Positions 23,445 to 36,013 of a stretch of DNA of 64,000 nucleotides are shown here, piece after piece. The stretch is from Limanda limanda. Lineage: Eukaryota > Chordata > Actinopteri > Pleuronectiformes > Pleuronectidae. A program made the position numbers and the translations under genes. The stretch lies in assembly GCF_963576545.1 (NCBI RefSeq), contig NC_083653.1, positions 17,752,639 to 17,816,638 of the forward strand, given 5' to 3'. The notes under the pieces were generated by a model. It worked only from the letters and a program-made list of their open reading frames with translations. It was not told the origin of the DNA and did no database searches. The first letter of the stretch is position 1. Every line of letters begins with the position of its first letter.

Positions 23445-23830
23445 TTAACCCTCTGGAGTCTGAGGCCTCGTCAGCCACTTTGGAAGTAGTTTGGCCTGCC
23501 ATGACATTTTTATATATTTCACCTACCTGAAAACATTGATCCCAAAGGGCTATGTATGCTTTTACTGAGCCAGGCTATGCACCAATAATCTCAAGAGCAG
23601 TGGAAATGTCATCACCAGTGTGGTTGTGGAATCAGGAGAGTTGAAAGCAGGTTTAGTATGAGGAACAAATGTATGCGTAGAAACCAAACACCTGAGGCAG
23701 TTGGATTGATACTGATGACATGACTATTTCAACTTTTATTTGAGTTTGTTCCTCAAATTGTAATTTTGATCTCTATAGGAGTCAATGTTTTCAATGCACT
23801 GCATACTATACGGAGACAGGCTTAGCATTT
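23445..23830 (+). repeat. Possible dispersed fish repeat
   Basis: The opening 'aaccctctggagtctgaggc' and the following 'gtttggcctgccatgaca' resemble a family seen in many percomorph genomes. No ends or duplications were found, so this is a recollection only. Confidence 0.3.
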
Positions 23831-23899
23831 CTGACAAGCTAAGAAGGAATATATTATATAGCACTTTGTAGTTTTGCTTCATTTTTGAAGGAATTGTAC

Positions 23900-23990
23900 T
23901 TTCTTGATTCTTGTTGTTCTTGGTTTGTACCCTCGGGTTGAATGCACTTATTGTACGTCGCTTTGGATAAAAGCGTCAGCTAAATGAAAT
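23900..23990 (+). repeat. LINE/V-SINE-type 3' tail
   Basis: The block 'gaatgcacttattgtacgtc' followed by 'gctttggataaaagcgtcag' and 'ctaaatgaaat' is the well-known fish 3' tail. A second copy lies at 51505-51610. Copies normally end in AATGTAATGT repeats; here that end is replaced by a perfect hairpin at 23991-24036. Confidence 0.65.
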
Positions 23991-24036
23991 CATATTTCCT
24001 TACAATGTAAATAATATTACATTGTAAGGAAATATG
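23991..24036. repeat. Perfect 20-bp hairpin, 6-nt loop
   Basis: Positions 23991-24010 are exactly complementary to 24017-24036, with loop ATAATA. The stem contains TTTCCTTACAATGTAA. It sits exactly at the end of a retrotransposon tail. The sequence is AT-rich and shows no sign of being a microRNA precursor, because the arm is too short. Confidence 0.85.
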
Positions 24037-26699
24037 ACAGACCAGAATAAAAGCGAGACAACATGTATATCTAGAAAGAAAAGAAAAACTTCTGTAGCCA
24101 GATCCACTACACCTCCTTCCACCATTTGTCCCTCATAAAAAACAGGGAGGAACTCCATTGTGAGGCTTTGAATTTTTAGATTTTACAAGCTGTGAAGTGT
24201 ATCTGTTAGCCAGGCTACAACATTAAACGAGGTTGGCTGTCGGTTAGAGAAGGAATCACAATAAAACGATAGTGAGGATAAGATCCCTTTAGTGTTTGGA
24301 AACACCAACAGATGAGTCTGATGAGTCTGACATCACGGACATTAAGCAAGTGAGCAAAGATAGTGTACAGCTGATTGCCACAAATTCAGGCTGCACCAAA
24401 TATATAAAAGTGTCTATACTGCACATTTATTAGTTTCTGACTCAGGGAAAGTGGGAAGAACAGTAAAGTTCCAAACTACTGTCTCGCTGAACTATCCCTT
24501 GTTAAAAGAAATCAAACGTGTTTCTTTTCTACCTGGTCTCCTTTAGATCTCCTTTATTTATTTCACTTCCACTCACTGAGCCTCCCCTGAAACTGTTTGG
24601 AGTCCCCCAGGAGAGGCCTGCCTCCCACTTTGAAAACCTCTGTTATTGTACAGTCACAGGGTCTATAAATCTCACAGTTGTTCTTATGTAGCCTCTTATT
24701 CATCATTTTTTTGCTGCTAACAACAACCAAACACATCAGACTGGGGGAGGCGATGAGTTTCAGAAATCTAGTCTGAGCCAAGGGAGACGAGCTCTGGAGG
24801 TTTATCAAGAATCAAACCTCTGCACTGACTAGCTTCAAACCGCTGTCACTTGGCAACAGCACATTCTTAATGCTGAACCTCTTCTTTTTCATATCTTATA
24901 ATTTACTCTGCAGAGACTAATTCTCCTGGTTCCTTTGGTAATTTCACCTCAAAATACCCTGAGTGTCTCCTTTAACGTGCATTTAAATGTCACAACCAAT
25001 ATATTTCACTCTTTCCCAGATTTATCTTGACTTTTAACACTCCTCTGGTACATGCTGCTGTGATTCATCCGAGGACCAGTAGGGACTCTTTTGAAATTGT
25101 TGTAATCAGAGGGTAATGCAAAAATTAGTGCTGAAACGCCCCGGGAAAACATCTCAAGGGAATTCAATCATACTGAGACAAGCTTCCCAGAATCCATTAT
25201 TGCAGTGCCTTTACAGGAATATGTGCTGTGGCCAATATACAAATCTGCTCTATTACACAGTGTGATATAGAAGAGTTTAACCAAAGATTGGATTTGACAG
25301 TGACAGTAGCAACACAGAAAATGTACAACATATCGGCAAGTTTTTATGGTGAAGGAGTGAATCGAGCCCAAACTCACCAAGAGGTCTATTGATGGGAAGC
25401 TAAGTGAAGATATCACAATACCGATAAAAGACTTCTTAAACTAAATAGTCAAATATCTGAGAATATTGTGAACAATAGCCAGTACATATGGTAGAATAGT
25501 ACACAAGGTTGTGACATAATTCACTAGCTTTAGTGTTTTCTTTAAAAGAGACTTATCATGCTCACATTTAGGTTCACATTGTTAATTTGGATTATAACTT
25601 GAAATGGTTTGCATGCTCTTATGTTGAAAAAACACACCACTCTCCCTTTCTACTTTCCAATGCTGCAGCTCCTCTTTTCAGCCTCTGTCTAAAAACCTTG
25701 GTTTTAGCTCCTGTCTCTTTGAGGCCCTCTTTCCGATTAAGCCCAGTCTGCTCTGATTGGCCAGGTGGCCAACTATGTCATGATTGGTCCACCGCACCTC
25801 GGTAAAGTGAGCCTCTTTCGGCGAGCCAGACAAGCAGCAAGTTGTGCATTGTTTAAATGTGAGTCATGTGACATGACAATGATGCATAAGTACTTGCAGG
25901 ACCACTGACCAGGCATTTCATGAGCTTCTTTTACATACACGTAAACCACTGCAATAAGCTCAAGGTCTAAAGCGTCAGAAGAATGTAGACGCACACACAG
26001 ACAAACCTCTTTGGTTGCTCTGAAGTTTTACCAATTTCGTATTTGTTGGAATTCAAGTCACCTATTTTTGATGCGTTAGCCTGTAGCAGATGTTCTGGGG
26101 TTTTCCTCTCGTGTTCTCGTCTGCTGTTTGGTGCTGGTTGTGTACAGTGGGTTTATCAGAGCTTGTTTGCTGAGAGCTGCCAGCTGCTTCTGGAAATTAC
26201 ACTGATGAGAGATGTGACATGGAACAAAAACAACAAAGTTGTGGACCGTAAAACAATAAGCTGCAAAGTTCTTCTTTTGAAAGTATCTCTCCCAGTCGTC
26301 TCCCCCCAGCCATCCCAAACCCTTCCCTGAGTCCATCAGGCAACCTTCCTGGCTCATCATTGGCTGTAGACTCATGTTAAAGTAAGAAGAGCGAGTCAGA
26401 TTCATGATCCTTCACCATGGATGAATAACTAAATACATGATTTAAATTATAACCATCCTATCCTCTTTACCAAGCTGGTTACATATACCCTGGGCCAAAT
26501 ATTACCATATTTATTCAAGAGCAATTTATGTTAACTGAGCCAAAGAGTCCATTTTATTTATTGTTTTGGTTGTGGATGTTGTATTTCATTCATGGTTTAT
26601 TTATTGAGGATATTACAATATTTCTAAATATAATTCAAATGTCAGACTAAATATTCTTAAGAATTGAAAGTGTATTGCTCTTTGAAAGGTTGTACTTGC
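24037..26699. other. Non-coding stretch, nothing recognised
   Basis: No repeats with clear ends. The longest frames here (for example 26076-26405 minus, 109 codons, and 26043-26330 plus) overlap each other antiparallel and show no domain, so they are probably chance. Confidence 0.45.
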
Positions 26700-26832
26700 A
26701 AGATTATGCTCTAATATTATCATTATTTCAGTGGTATGAAATTGTTTGAAAATGACAACAACAATATCACGAATCACAATAACTTCTGGGACAATATACC
26801 ATCGTACAAATTTGTTATCATGACGGACCTAC
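26700..26832. mobile_element. hAT element internal fragment
   Basis: The block 'aatatcacgaatcacaataa', 'cttctgggacaatataccat' and 'ttgttatcatgacggaccta' resembles sequence near the end of fish hAT elements (gacgatatatcgtcccagaaat... in reverse). No termini are preserved. Confidence 0.4.
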
Positions 26833-26845
26833 TCTAATATATTTT

Positions 26846-26886
26846 ATAATGCACCAAGTTAGAGGTTTTCTAACTTGGTGCATTAT
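26846..26886. repeat. Perfect 18-bp hairpin, 5-nt loop
   Basis: Positions 26846-26863 are exactly complementary to 26869-26886, loop GGTTT, stem ATAATGCACCAAGTTAGA. It lies between two hAT-like fragments. The perfect match implies a recent origin or a structural constraint. Confidence 0.85.
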
Positions 26887-27037
26887 GCAGAGTTTGCAGC
26901 TTTAGTTCTGAGAATTTCTTTCATATATATAAGTATCGTAAACTGAAATATCAATTCAAATCAAATAGAAGTCGAATTGAAACCTTGTTGATCGGAATCA
27001 AAAGGATTTGAGAAATCTGTGGCGCTACTCAGCCCTA
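26887..27037 (-). mobile_element. hAT-type element terminal fragment
   Basis: Read on the minus strand, it begins TAGGGCTGAGTAGCGCC at 27037 and continues with runs such as 'ttgattccgatcaacaagg' and 'tttcaattcgacttc'. This is the typical start of fish hAT MITEs that open with GGGCTGAGTATCG and carry GATTCGAT-rich sequence. The other end is missing or merged with neighbouring fragments. Confidence 0.55.
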
Positions 27038-27475
27038 ATTAGCATGTTTTTAGAGTAACACAAGTAAAAGCGTAGAATAGCCATATACAGAATAATACAT
27101 GACAGGCTTCTATGCAGAGGTTTAAAGATTAAATCTGATGTCAGAGGGTCCCTGCGAGGGGACACAGTGAAGGACCTGATTAGAATAAGTCTTGAGGAAA
27201 CTAGCTTGGAGGAGTTTGATGCTAAGGAGGTTGTACAGATGAGGTTCAGTCAGGGGTTAAAGAGCTAAAAGGCCCAAACTACAAGGGGTGGACTTCAGGG
27301 GTACCAGGCTCTAGTGGTCCTCAGGGGGATGTGCTCTAAAGGGAGGGAAGCAAAGGCACAAGAGAAGTTCCTTGTTTTGTAGTGGTTATGCTGTAATGGC
27401 AGTAATGAGCTGACCACATATCTTGGGTTTACATTTATGCTTTTTTTTTGGTTGTAATGTTTTAAAAAGCACTAT
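27038..27475. other. Spacer, nothing recognised
   Basis: The block 27130-27380 has short tandem-like 'aggggt/gagggt' words and no familiar family. A T9 run lies near 27441. Confidence 0.4.
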
Positions 27476-27479
27476 TTAA

Positions 27480-27933
27480 AGGGACTCTTACCTTTGTTGC
27501 ATTTGAGAATTACAGCACATTCAAATCATCCCGCCTTCCTCCAATGCCCCACCCCCTCGTTCCCATCCGCGGTGTTTTTTTGAAGAAACTTTATTTACGC
27601 ACGTGAGTTTTTGTTTACCAAAGCAATGGATTCGGTAAGTTATATACATTTACATTCACATGCCTTGATGACGCGGGCCCGAATGCGCCACAAGAAGCAG
27701 ACGGAAAACCTGCATGTCCATGCAGCAAACAGACAGGTCTGTCGGCCAATAAGGTCCTTCGGTCCGAAGAATTTTATTGGTTGAAGTTTGCACTAAATAT
27801 TATGAGAGTGAAATAATTGTTTGTTTTTACTCCTGGTGGGTCTGTCTTGCATTTTAGAGTGTCATTACCTTATTAATACCAATTTAACCTTATCCAAAAA
27901 AAGTGTAAAAATGCAACAAGGGTAAGAGTCCCT
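27480..27933. mobile_element. 454-bp MITE with TTAA duplications (Kolobok/piggyBac-like)
   Basis: The element opens AGGGACTCTTACCTTTGTTG and closes with its complement (CAACAAGGGTAAGAGTCCCT), an inverted repeat of about 27 bp with one mismatch. TTAA flanks both sides (27476-27479 and 27934-27937). TTAA duplications occur in piggyBac and Kolobok; the AGGG terminus fits Kolobok better. The interior (27540-27780) is GC-richer than the flanks and non-coding. Confidence 0.8.
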
Positions 27934-27937
27934 TTAA

Positions 27938-28394
27938 GTTAATGAGTTTTTTTAAGCAACGCCTAAAGCACTACTTCCCTTTGTGACTTAAAAATAAAAC
28001 AGCACATTGATGCATCTTATAATTTTCTATTTATTACCAAAAAATTTATCAGGAAAAAGAGTTAAGATGGGAGAAAATATGAAGGTGTTGAGGTGCATGT
28101 TGTTGTAAGTGGTGCGCCTAAATTGTGTGCTGGTGCTCCGAACATTTCCAGTAAGGAGCACCAGTGCTACTCGTGGAAAAAGTCACTCTGGAGCCCTGAT
28201 TTGTGAGTGGTGGTGATTCCCATCATCCATCATTCCTTCACCCTAGCCCTTTTCTTATTTGTGGATTAAAAAAAATAAGACAATGTAACCCCGCATTGAT
28301 TTTCACAGGCTTACACAAATCTGCACAGCCTTTAAACTGTAGCAAGGGCCAACCATCTTCACTAATCTGGTCTTAAATTCCAGCCCATTATTCC
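27938..28394. other. Spacer, nothing recognised
   Basis: AT-rich sequence. A short self-similar segment 'ggtgctccgaa...aaggagcaccag' (about 28130-28165) forms an imperfect inverted repeat. No gene or family recognised. Confidence 0.4.
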
Positions 28395-28850
28395 ACAGCA
28401 GGGGAGGGTAATTGCTTTGAACACTCCTAGAGCCGCAGTGAATACTTGGTTATACCCTTTGGTCTCAACAATGCCCTTGCTGTGTTCCAGGCTCTTCAAT
28501 GATGTGCTGCGTGACATGCTTAACAAATGTGTCTTTGTTTATCTTGACAACATCCTCACCAACATTCAATCAGGCCCTTCCAATGAGGGTGGAGTCCCAC
28601 AAGGTGGCCCCCTGCTTCGTTAGATTCTACCTTTCTCCAAGGTCATCAACCCTTTAGTGGTCTGCCTCCAGCTTCCTGCTGCCATTAGGATGCATTCCAC
28701 TTCCCATGCCTATCATATCAAACCTGTTAAGGGAGGCACTGAGTTGCCCCCTCAACCTGCCCAGCACGCTGATGGAGCGTCTGCCTGCACAGTCAGACGT
28801 CTCCTCCCAGGGTGGGAGGTGTCTCCATTACCTGATTCGACCCATTACTA
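28395..28850 (+). pseudogene. Ty3/gypsy pol fragment with internal deletion
   Basis: The first part encodes the reverse transcriptase core: 'ALNTPR', then EYLVIPFGLNNALAVFQ from 28440, then after a 1-nt shift near 28491 'LFNDVLRDML...VFVYLDN'. The catalytic YLDD box is YLDN at 28540-28551, losing the second Asp. From about 28640 the frame encodes 'KVINPLVVCLQLP', 'HIKPV' and, in two frames, 'CTVRRLLPG' and 'GRCLHYLI', the integrase C-terminus and chromodomain region. RNase H and most of integrase, which normally lie between, are gone. It is a dead, internally deleted copy with no LTRs seen. Confidence 0.8.
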
Positions 28851-29134
28851 CCTCTGCCAACAAGGTTATTCTTTCATTGCCATTTGTCTTCTTGTTTGTT
28901 TGTCTGACTTTTAGCACCATTACGCTAAAACTGCAGGACTGAGTTTACTGAAACTTGGAAGAGTTGGGAAATGGGCAAGATAGAATTGGATTTTTCACTT
29001 TATACACCATTGCAAGATCTAAGATCGAGCATATTTCAGGTAGTGTCTATTTATGAGTATGTGCAATTCAGTGAGGCATGATTGAATCAAGGTTTGTGTC
29101 GGACCTAAGCCACAGTATGGGCTCTACTGAGTGA
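28851..29134 (+). repeat. Dispersed family F, copy 2
   Basis: It starts 'cctctgccaacaaggttatt', with 'tgtttgtttgtctgactttt', 'ctgaaacttggaagagttgg' and the end 'gggctctactgagtgact'. The block order matches copies at 22871 and 42452 (reverse). It begins exactly where the gypsy chromodomain breaks off, so it probably inserted into that element. Confidence 0.65.
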
Positions 29135-29639
29135 CTTGTAGTAGGTTTTAAAGTTTCTATTAAAAACATGATTTTGTATTTCAGATATGGCCAGAGGTGT
29201 CATATTACATGCACTGAGCATGCTCATTTCTAAATGTCTTTTTGTGAATTGTCATTCCTTTTCCACCCCTGTCTGAATTAAATGAACACAGTAAATGGGA
29301 TCACATCATCAAACCTTTTGAATGAAATAGGATCAAATAATCGTGTTAAATAGGTGAAATATAAAATACTCTATGGCCTCTGCAATTAAAAAGGTCTGCT
29401 TCTCCCTTCAGCTAAAGCAAACACAGATGAGAAATTCTTTGTACAGTGAGCAGGGTCTACATCATTAAAATCATTATCTTTCCTGTATGTGATTTATGTG
29501 CAGACACAGGCTGACCAGAGGATCCTGTATTGTGCTGTATGTTGTTGTTAGATTAACTGTATTGATGTTGTTGTTGCTCACTGGGTACTTCACCAGGAAA
29601 GCTTGAGAAAAACAGAAGAAAAACTCTGACAGGAGATAC
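29135..29639. other. Spacer, nothing recognised
   Basis: AT-rich, with a GTT/GTTGTT-rich segment near 29538-29580. No repeat or gene recognised. Confidence 0.45.
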
Positions 29640-29900
29640 ATCAAGAGGAATGATATGCAAGGCAATTGTAAAGCATCTAGATGGGTGTGAGATACCTTCG
29701 GCAGACACGATAGAGGGCAGAGCGATATCAACAGCTTGGCCTATTATCTGGTCTAATGGAGGCCCGTCTGTTAGAAACAAAAGGCCTTGGTTGTTTTGCA
29801 TCAGCTCTTCTGATGACTGGCTGACATTCGTCCCACGCCGATGGAGTCAATTAAAAGCTCCATCCGTCAAGCGGCTACAGCTGCCTGACGCCCAGCCTCA
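29640..29900. promoter_or_regulatory. Candidate conserved non-coding element
   Basis: Repeat-free block of balanced composition with words such as 'gatatgcaaggcaattg', 'tggcctattatctggtc' and 'gagtcaattaaaagctcc'. It lies inside the 152-codon plus frame 29650-30108, whose second half is a low-complexity Phe/Leu-rich stretch, so I doubt it is coding. The texture suggests an enhancer; no alignment was possible. Confidence 0.3.
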
Positions 29901-31372
29901 GCGAGAAATACACACACTGTCGCTCATTCACCACTTTACTGTCATGTGTGTGCTTTTCTTTATTTATTTTATTTCCCTCTGTCTTTCTGTCTCTCTTTTC
30001 CTTTTTTCTTGTCTCCGTCACAATGCCAGGCTTCTAAAAGCAATTTCATCCTTTCTGTGCTGTCACGCTCTGCGTTCACAATATCCGATTGTTTGGCTTC
30101 CAGTGTAATTTCTACATTTTCAATATATGCTGACTATATTTGAAATATACAGCTCGTGGTGGAGTCTTTAATATGTGAACCTTCCAAATATGCTCTTCAA
30201 AGTAATTATGAAATGTCATGGTAAAAGTTCATTACATATTTGTATTTTTTTTCGATGAGGATTGTTCATTCCAGCTCCTGCCAGATGTCATTTCAGTGAT
30301 CAAAATATAAAATAGTATGTCCCACACACACAGACACACGCAAGTTTCTGGATAACAAACTGAATTTTCCTCCAGATATGGAATATTCACCACATGGAAC
30401 AGCATTGCAATCTTCTGATATGCCCCAAATATACTAAACAAGATTTAATATAGGGTATACAAATATTTTTCAGGTCATAAATATATAATTACTTCATACT
30501 TGATAAAGTGTGAAATGGTTGCTGGATATTTCAGTGTTGGTTGACTGCAGTTTCACTCAGCTGCCTTCTCGGGGTCTCTTCCTCCTCCTTCCCCCTCTCT
30601 TTAGAAGTCAGTGGCACGGTCAAAGATGTGCCTGTAAAGTTTAATTTGAAAGCTATGCTAACTTTGACCAACCACATTAAACAGTTACTTGGTTACAGCG
30701 TAGTAGCCTAGTTACAAGCAACTGCATTTATCACTCAGCGTTCTATTGGAACCTGTAATATACTATCTGTAATGATACAATCCCTGACGATTTCCACAAA
30801 TATTAATATGCCCATTCTATCTAAAAGCTTGTGGCTCATATGCAGTCCAATCATACCTGCTCAATCAATTATTTTCATAAAGTTACAGAACAACTTTAAT
30901 TGTGTTCAATCAAACACAACAAATGAGCACCCAGGTGAGCATAGCGGCGATTATTCAGCTATTGAAACTCATATGGACGGGTCAACTGTGTGAAGTATCT
31001 TGATGCTGTTTTGTTTTTTTCGCTTTTACGAGGCTTTTAATTAAAATACTATAACCAGAGGCATTGCAGTATTTTACATCCATCATTCGCCAGGTGACTT
31101 TTTAAGGTTGCCTCAATCAGGTGCTGATCAAACCCCACTTCAAGCAGAAAGGCTTTTGGAAATCAGGTGCGGCAGCATGGAGAGCGATAGTGTCTGCATG
31201 AGGAAGAGGCTGGTGGATGAAAGGGTCAAAGCATTTTACCCAAGAGACTGTGACTATGATGTATTAAATAAAAAGGTAATACTTAAGACTTGACCTGCTG
31301 TCTGGGTTTCAAAGCATTTCTACCAGAGCCTCTTGCATGTGACCTACTAAAGTGGTTGCCTAGATTTCCCTC
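29901..31372. other. Non-coding stretch, nothing recognised
   Basis: A CT/TTTCT-rich pyrimidine tract lies at 29955-30015. The remainder is AT-rich. Frames such as 31108-31293 have no domain. Confidence 0.45.
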
Positions 31373-31389
31373 AGGATCAGTAAAGTAAG
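31340..31389 (+). repeat. LINE 3' tail fragment
   Basis: 'agatttccctcaggatcag' plus 'taaagtaagt' is a mutated form of the common fish L2/Rex 3' end 'tttccctcgggatcaataaagtatctatc'. It leads directly into the CTAT microsatellite, as usual for this tail. Confidence 0.6.
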
Positions 31390-31539
<150 letters not shown>

Positions 31540-34500
31540 GAGAAAGCTTACAACCCAAAACTAAATAGCCTCATTGGCTATTTACATAGCATCTGCCAGC
31601 GGAATTTCTCTGTACAGACAGCATTTTGGGTTATTTTGGTCTAATATTGGTGTACAACTACTGCTTGTGATCACACTTAAGAGGGTTATTGTAAAACTTT
31701 GATTATCATTATTTTTATATTAATGAAAGATTGAAAAACCATATGTAGTGTGAAAGCACAATTATTACTTCACTCTTGCAGTTCACCTCAGCTTTGCGGA
31801 GTCTTTAAGTGACTTTTAGCTCATTGTTTTGGTTTTACCATCCTCAACTTTAGTGTTCCCGCCAGTCAAGTAGCTAGAGGACATTAAATATTCAGATATC
31901 ATGCCCAAAAGACGGTAGAGAACTTTTCATGTCATGGTAAATATTTAAGGTTATAACATAATTATGTACCCGAGTCATTTCACAGATACTTGCATAATGG
32001 AAGAAAGGGGCATGGGCTACTGATAATTTTAATGCTACCTGACAAGACAAATTAATAGTGAATGGTACTTTTTAACCCGGAACACATGTGAGCCTTTGAC
32101 CGAGTAACTACCATTTTCGTTTTCATTTCAGATATTTTATTTTATCTTTGATGGTTGTTAACTGACCCTGTGAATCTAGACCCAGTGATCAAGTGGAAAA
32201 GTACATCGTAGACATCTGGGTCCCGCTTCACAATCTAGCAAAGAAACCATCCAAAGAACAGTGAAAATGTAGCTAAGTCAAACTGAATATGTAATGGTCC
32301 GCAAAAACTACAATCATTTGATAAAAATTTGATTAATTATTCAGAATAAATGATCTAGAAACCTCTATGAACAAGTTGGTTTTCAGAAGACGGTGCTCTG
32401 AAATAATTCTCACCCTGCTTAACACTTGCAATTTGCTGATGGGGTCTAAATTGAGTGTGACAAACCTATTCATCTTGACTGCCCCCCCACCATTTACCGA
32501 AAGCAGCCAGCAACACTGATTAATTCAAACAAAAGTCTTGTTATCACACAGCCAGAGAAATGGGGGATTGCCTCACAGCTCAAATATATTCAAAGAAAAG
32601 ACGCTTCTGAGTAAGAAAGTTAGTCTCTGAATTCACAAGGCCTCACACCCAATTTATCCCTTTTATCAAACTAATAAATATGTTCAGTTTAGCTTTTATG
32701 ATTGTTAACAAACTTAGTTCGATTGGTGTTGCAAATGACGAGATATTATAATTGTATAGTAGGTGTGTTTTTGTCTTTGGTGGTGTCTGTAGTCTTTTTG
32801 GTCGAGTGATAGTGGAGTGAAGACGAGACCGATGAAAAGCAAGAAAACACAACAACCAACTTCACGGAGGGCCACCATTTTCCCTTTATTCTTCTATCCT
32901 GATTTGTATATTGTTTTTTACCCAAATTTTGGTGAAATTAGACCAATTACAAGCCATCGTATTTAACAAACAAGTTTGTTACTTCAAAGAGCTTTACTTA
33001 CCCCCTTAAATAACCTTTCACTGAACAAAGGGGAGTGCATGGTGAACAGAACAGCAGGGAGGAAATAAAGAGGAAGAACAAGAGCCATTGTCACTAAATT
33101 ATCGGTTGTCAGCTACTGCAGTTTACCAACTATCTTTGAGAGTAGCCACTACATCACCAAGCTTCTGGCCACACACATTTCCCATGTGTGAGCAAATCGC
33201 TTTGTGGAGTAATCACCCTTCTACACCTCTTCTCCACTGATGCCACCGCGTTGTATTGCTCTTCCCATATTGAATTGGTTTCTTCAAGCAGTTTTTTTGT
33301 CAGCAGCCAATATAGTTTCTAAGTTGACATTTTCTTCTTCCTTGTTAAAAACACATTTTCAGTGGTGAGATACTTTGTGGGTGAACTGTACTGTAGCAGC
33401 ATGTTGTGTCTCCCTTTATCTTGTGTGTGACTGTTTAAGTGTAAATTAGCAGAAGGAAAACTGTAGCACTCCTTCTCTGGCTTCCAAAACAAACATGGAA
33501 ACGACTTTTACTGTTTGAACACAAAGACAATTATAATTACGAATGAAACGCATTGTTAAATAACAATTTCATGTCAATTGGCAAGGAAGGTTGAATAAGG
33601 GAGGGACATGGATCACGGCACAGGTAAATGTTATTGTAACACGTGGGGAATCAAAGTTATTTATTAAATAGTCCCCCAGGGCTCAATTCGCAAATGTCTC
33701 ATTTGTAATGTAGCAACCTCTATGACCTACATCACTAGACATTGACAAGTGACAGCTTGGACAGTCGGAGCTGTTACCCATTTTGACGAATGTATTTTAC
33801 TTATAATGGATGAGTTGAACTACAATAGATACCTTCCTGTTAAATATCTATAAAATGCCAAGGAAGCTTTACTCAATGAAAATTATTCTATTCGTACTCT
33901 TTGTCCCTCGTATGCCACTAGTAGCCATTTCCAGGTTTTCTGGGAGAGTGCGGTTGAGATGGTTGCCTTGCACTTCTCCAAGTACTGTGCTCACATGTTA
34001 CAGTCACTCTGAATGATTTGTCAAATTTGGGCCTTACTTAGTCTTAAAGTGAGCACTAACAGCTGGACATACAGCAGCGGGAAAAAATGGTTGTCACATC
34101 TCTGTAGCCGCCCACGTCCCTGGACAGTTTATGTCAATGGAGAGAAGAATTCAGTAATAGAGGCTTATATTCTTTATCAACAAACCTTTAAGAATGATAT
34201 TCTATAAGAGCCAACAACTGCATCAGGAGGGCGGGGAAGGTGGTCAGGATATCAGTTTTTCCAAAAAGGTGCTCAAGAATTTTACATGATGGCGTCATGA
34301 TTGTCTGCTCAAGACTGCTTTGCTTGCCAATGTCTTTCATTTTCAAAGGAAAACCGCATACCATTGCTGGCTTATTATACCGATGGGTCGAGAGGGCATG
34401 CAATGTGAGCGCTACTGAACTACTTCAGACAGTCTACAGTTCAAATACAAACTTTTCCCCATGTTTGAATAAACGTTTGAATTTTCCAACAAAAAGAGAC

Positions 34501-36013
34501 AGCCCTTTTGGGATGTGTCTGTGTTACGTTTGTATAATTTTTGTAAGTGTTTTTGTTGATATTTTTATACGTCAGCAAGGAATACAAATATTTGATTTAA
34601 AGAAAAAATAATATTTTTACCTGGTTATCTAAAACAACAAAATAACTGTGGCACAAAATGTGAGGGAAACAACAGCAGTCCCAACATCCGGTCAACCATG
34701 AATATTCACTGGAACATTTACTATCCTCTCACTATTTATTGTTTATCGTACATAATTATAATAATACGCTTTTCTCAAGTATATTCTTTTATAAAGTGAC
34801 ACTTGTGTTGACTTGTTGAATATGGTGGAGGTGGTGAATATGTGAACCCATCTGTGAGAATTAGATTTCAAGTTTTCATTAGTCGCTGTGCACTGATTGA
34901 CCTCATGTTCACTTGCTTGTCATTTTTTTTGAGGGTCACATTCAAATATCTCACGCTGTAATCACAAGCCATTTAGCTTGACTATTAACCAGTCCCATTG
35001 ACCCGTCCTTTCCATTATGAAGCCCTGCTCTGCATTAGCCTCTCTGCATCTGTACACATTAACCTTTGCTGGTATTATTACATATGCTAATCCGGTTAGC
35101 GAGGCTGCCATCGACATCCACCCTCTCATTTTGCCTCCTGATTTACTTACCCACTCCCTCCATCTCCTTCTTTCCACTCCAGCACACAGGCCATAGCTTC
35201 GGAGCTCAGAAAGTCATCATTTGATAGCCTCTGGGCTGTGCTTATCTACTCCACAGTCATCAGACCATATTTCTCTCAGTTATCTTCCCTCCCTCCATCA
35301 ATCCATCCATCTAGGCAGCTCTCTCACAAACTGATGATTTACCCTGGATGATACACTGAAAAGAGATGATCTGTCGGAGGAAAAGGTGCTTCTTTTGGGG
35401 CCAAACAGTGTTACTTTATGATGTGTCCTGCAATACGATTCCTTACTATTATTTGCGTTGGTTCAGAGCAGGTTGCAGTGATGGTGGAGAGACAGTTTGC
35501 ATGTCAGCAAGTATCTGCCCTGCTTTAAATGTCCTTGAGCAACACAACAAATCCCTTTAACTCCTGGCCAGTTGTGAATGCAAAAATAAACAGAGCAGAC
35601 TTCGGGCTTACAAAGTAGCGAAGAGGCAGAAATGCAACAAACAGAAGAGCGAGCACTCCAAGTTAAGCGAAAAGCTGCTCTTTGGATGCAAAGAACTAAC
35701 CCTGGCCTCCAGGCCTTCTTAGACGGCCTTAAAGGGAACATATACAAGTGCTGAGATGAGCATGGCCATTCCACCAAAAATACCTGGATGCATTTTCTTT
35801 TTTAGGGTTGGCAATGTCAGTCAGTCAAGTCAGTTAGTCAATGGGTCAGTCCACATTGAAGTAACAAGTTAACAACTACTTAATGGACTACCATGAAATT
35901 GTGTGCTGACATTCATGGTGCCCAGATAACGAAGCCTAGTGATTCCCTGAGATCTCCTCTAGGCATAACGACATACATGTCTTTAGTTTCTATTGAAAAT
36001 AAGATATAGCACT
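31540..36013. other. Long non-coding stretch, nothing recognised
   Basis: No repeat with definable ends and no domain in any frame, including 34240-34611 (123 codons, ending in a poly-Lys read-through) and 35463-35777. The segment 35290-35315 has CCATC-rich words. Blocks 34960-35180 and 35440-35780 are the least AT-rich. Confidence 0.45.
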
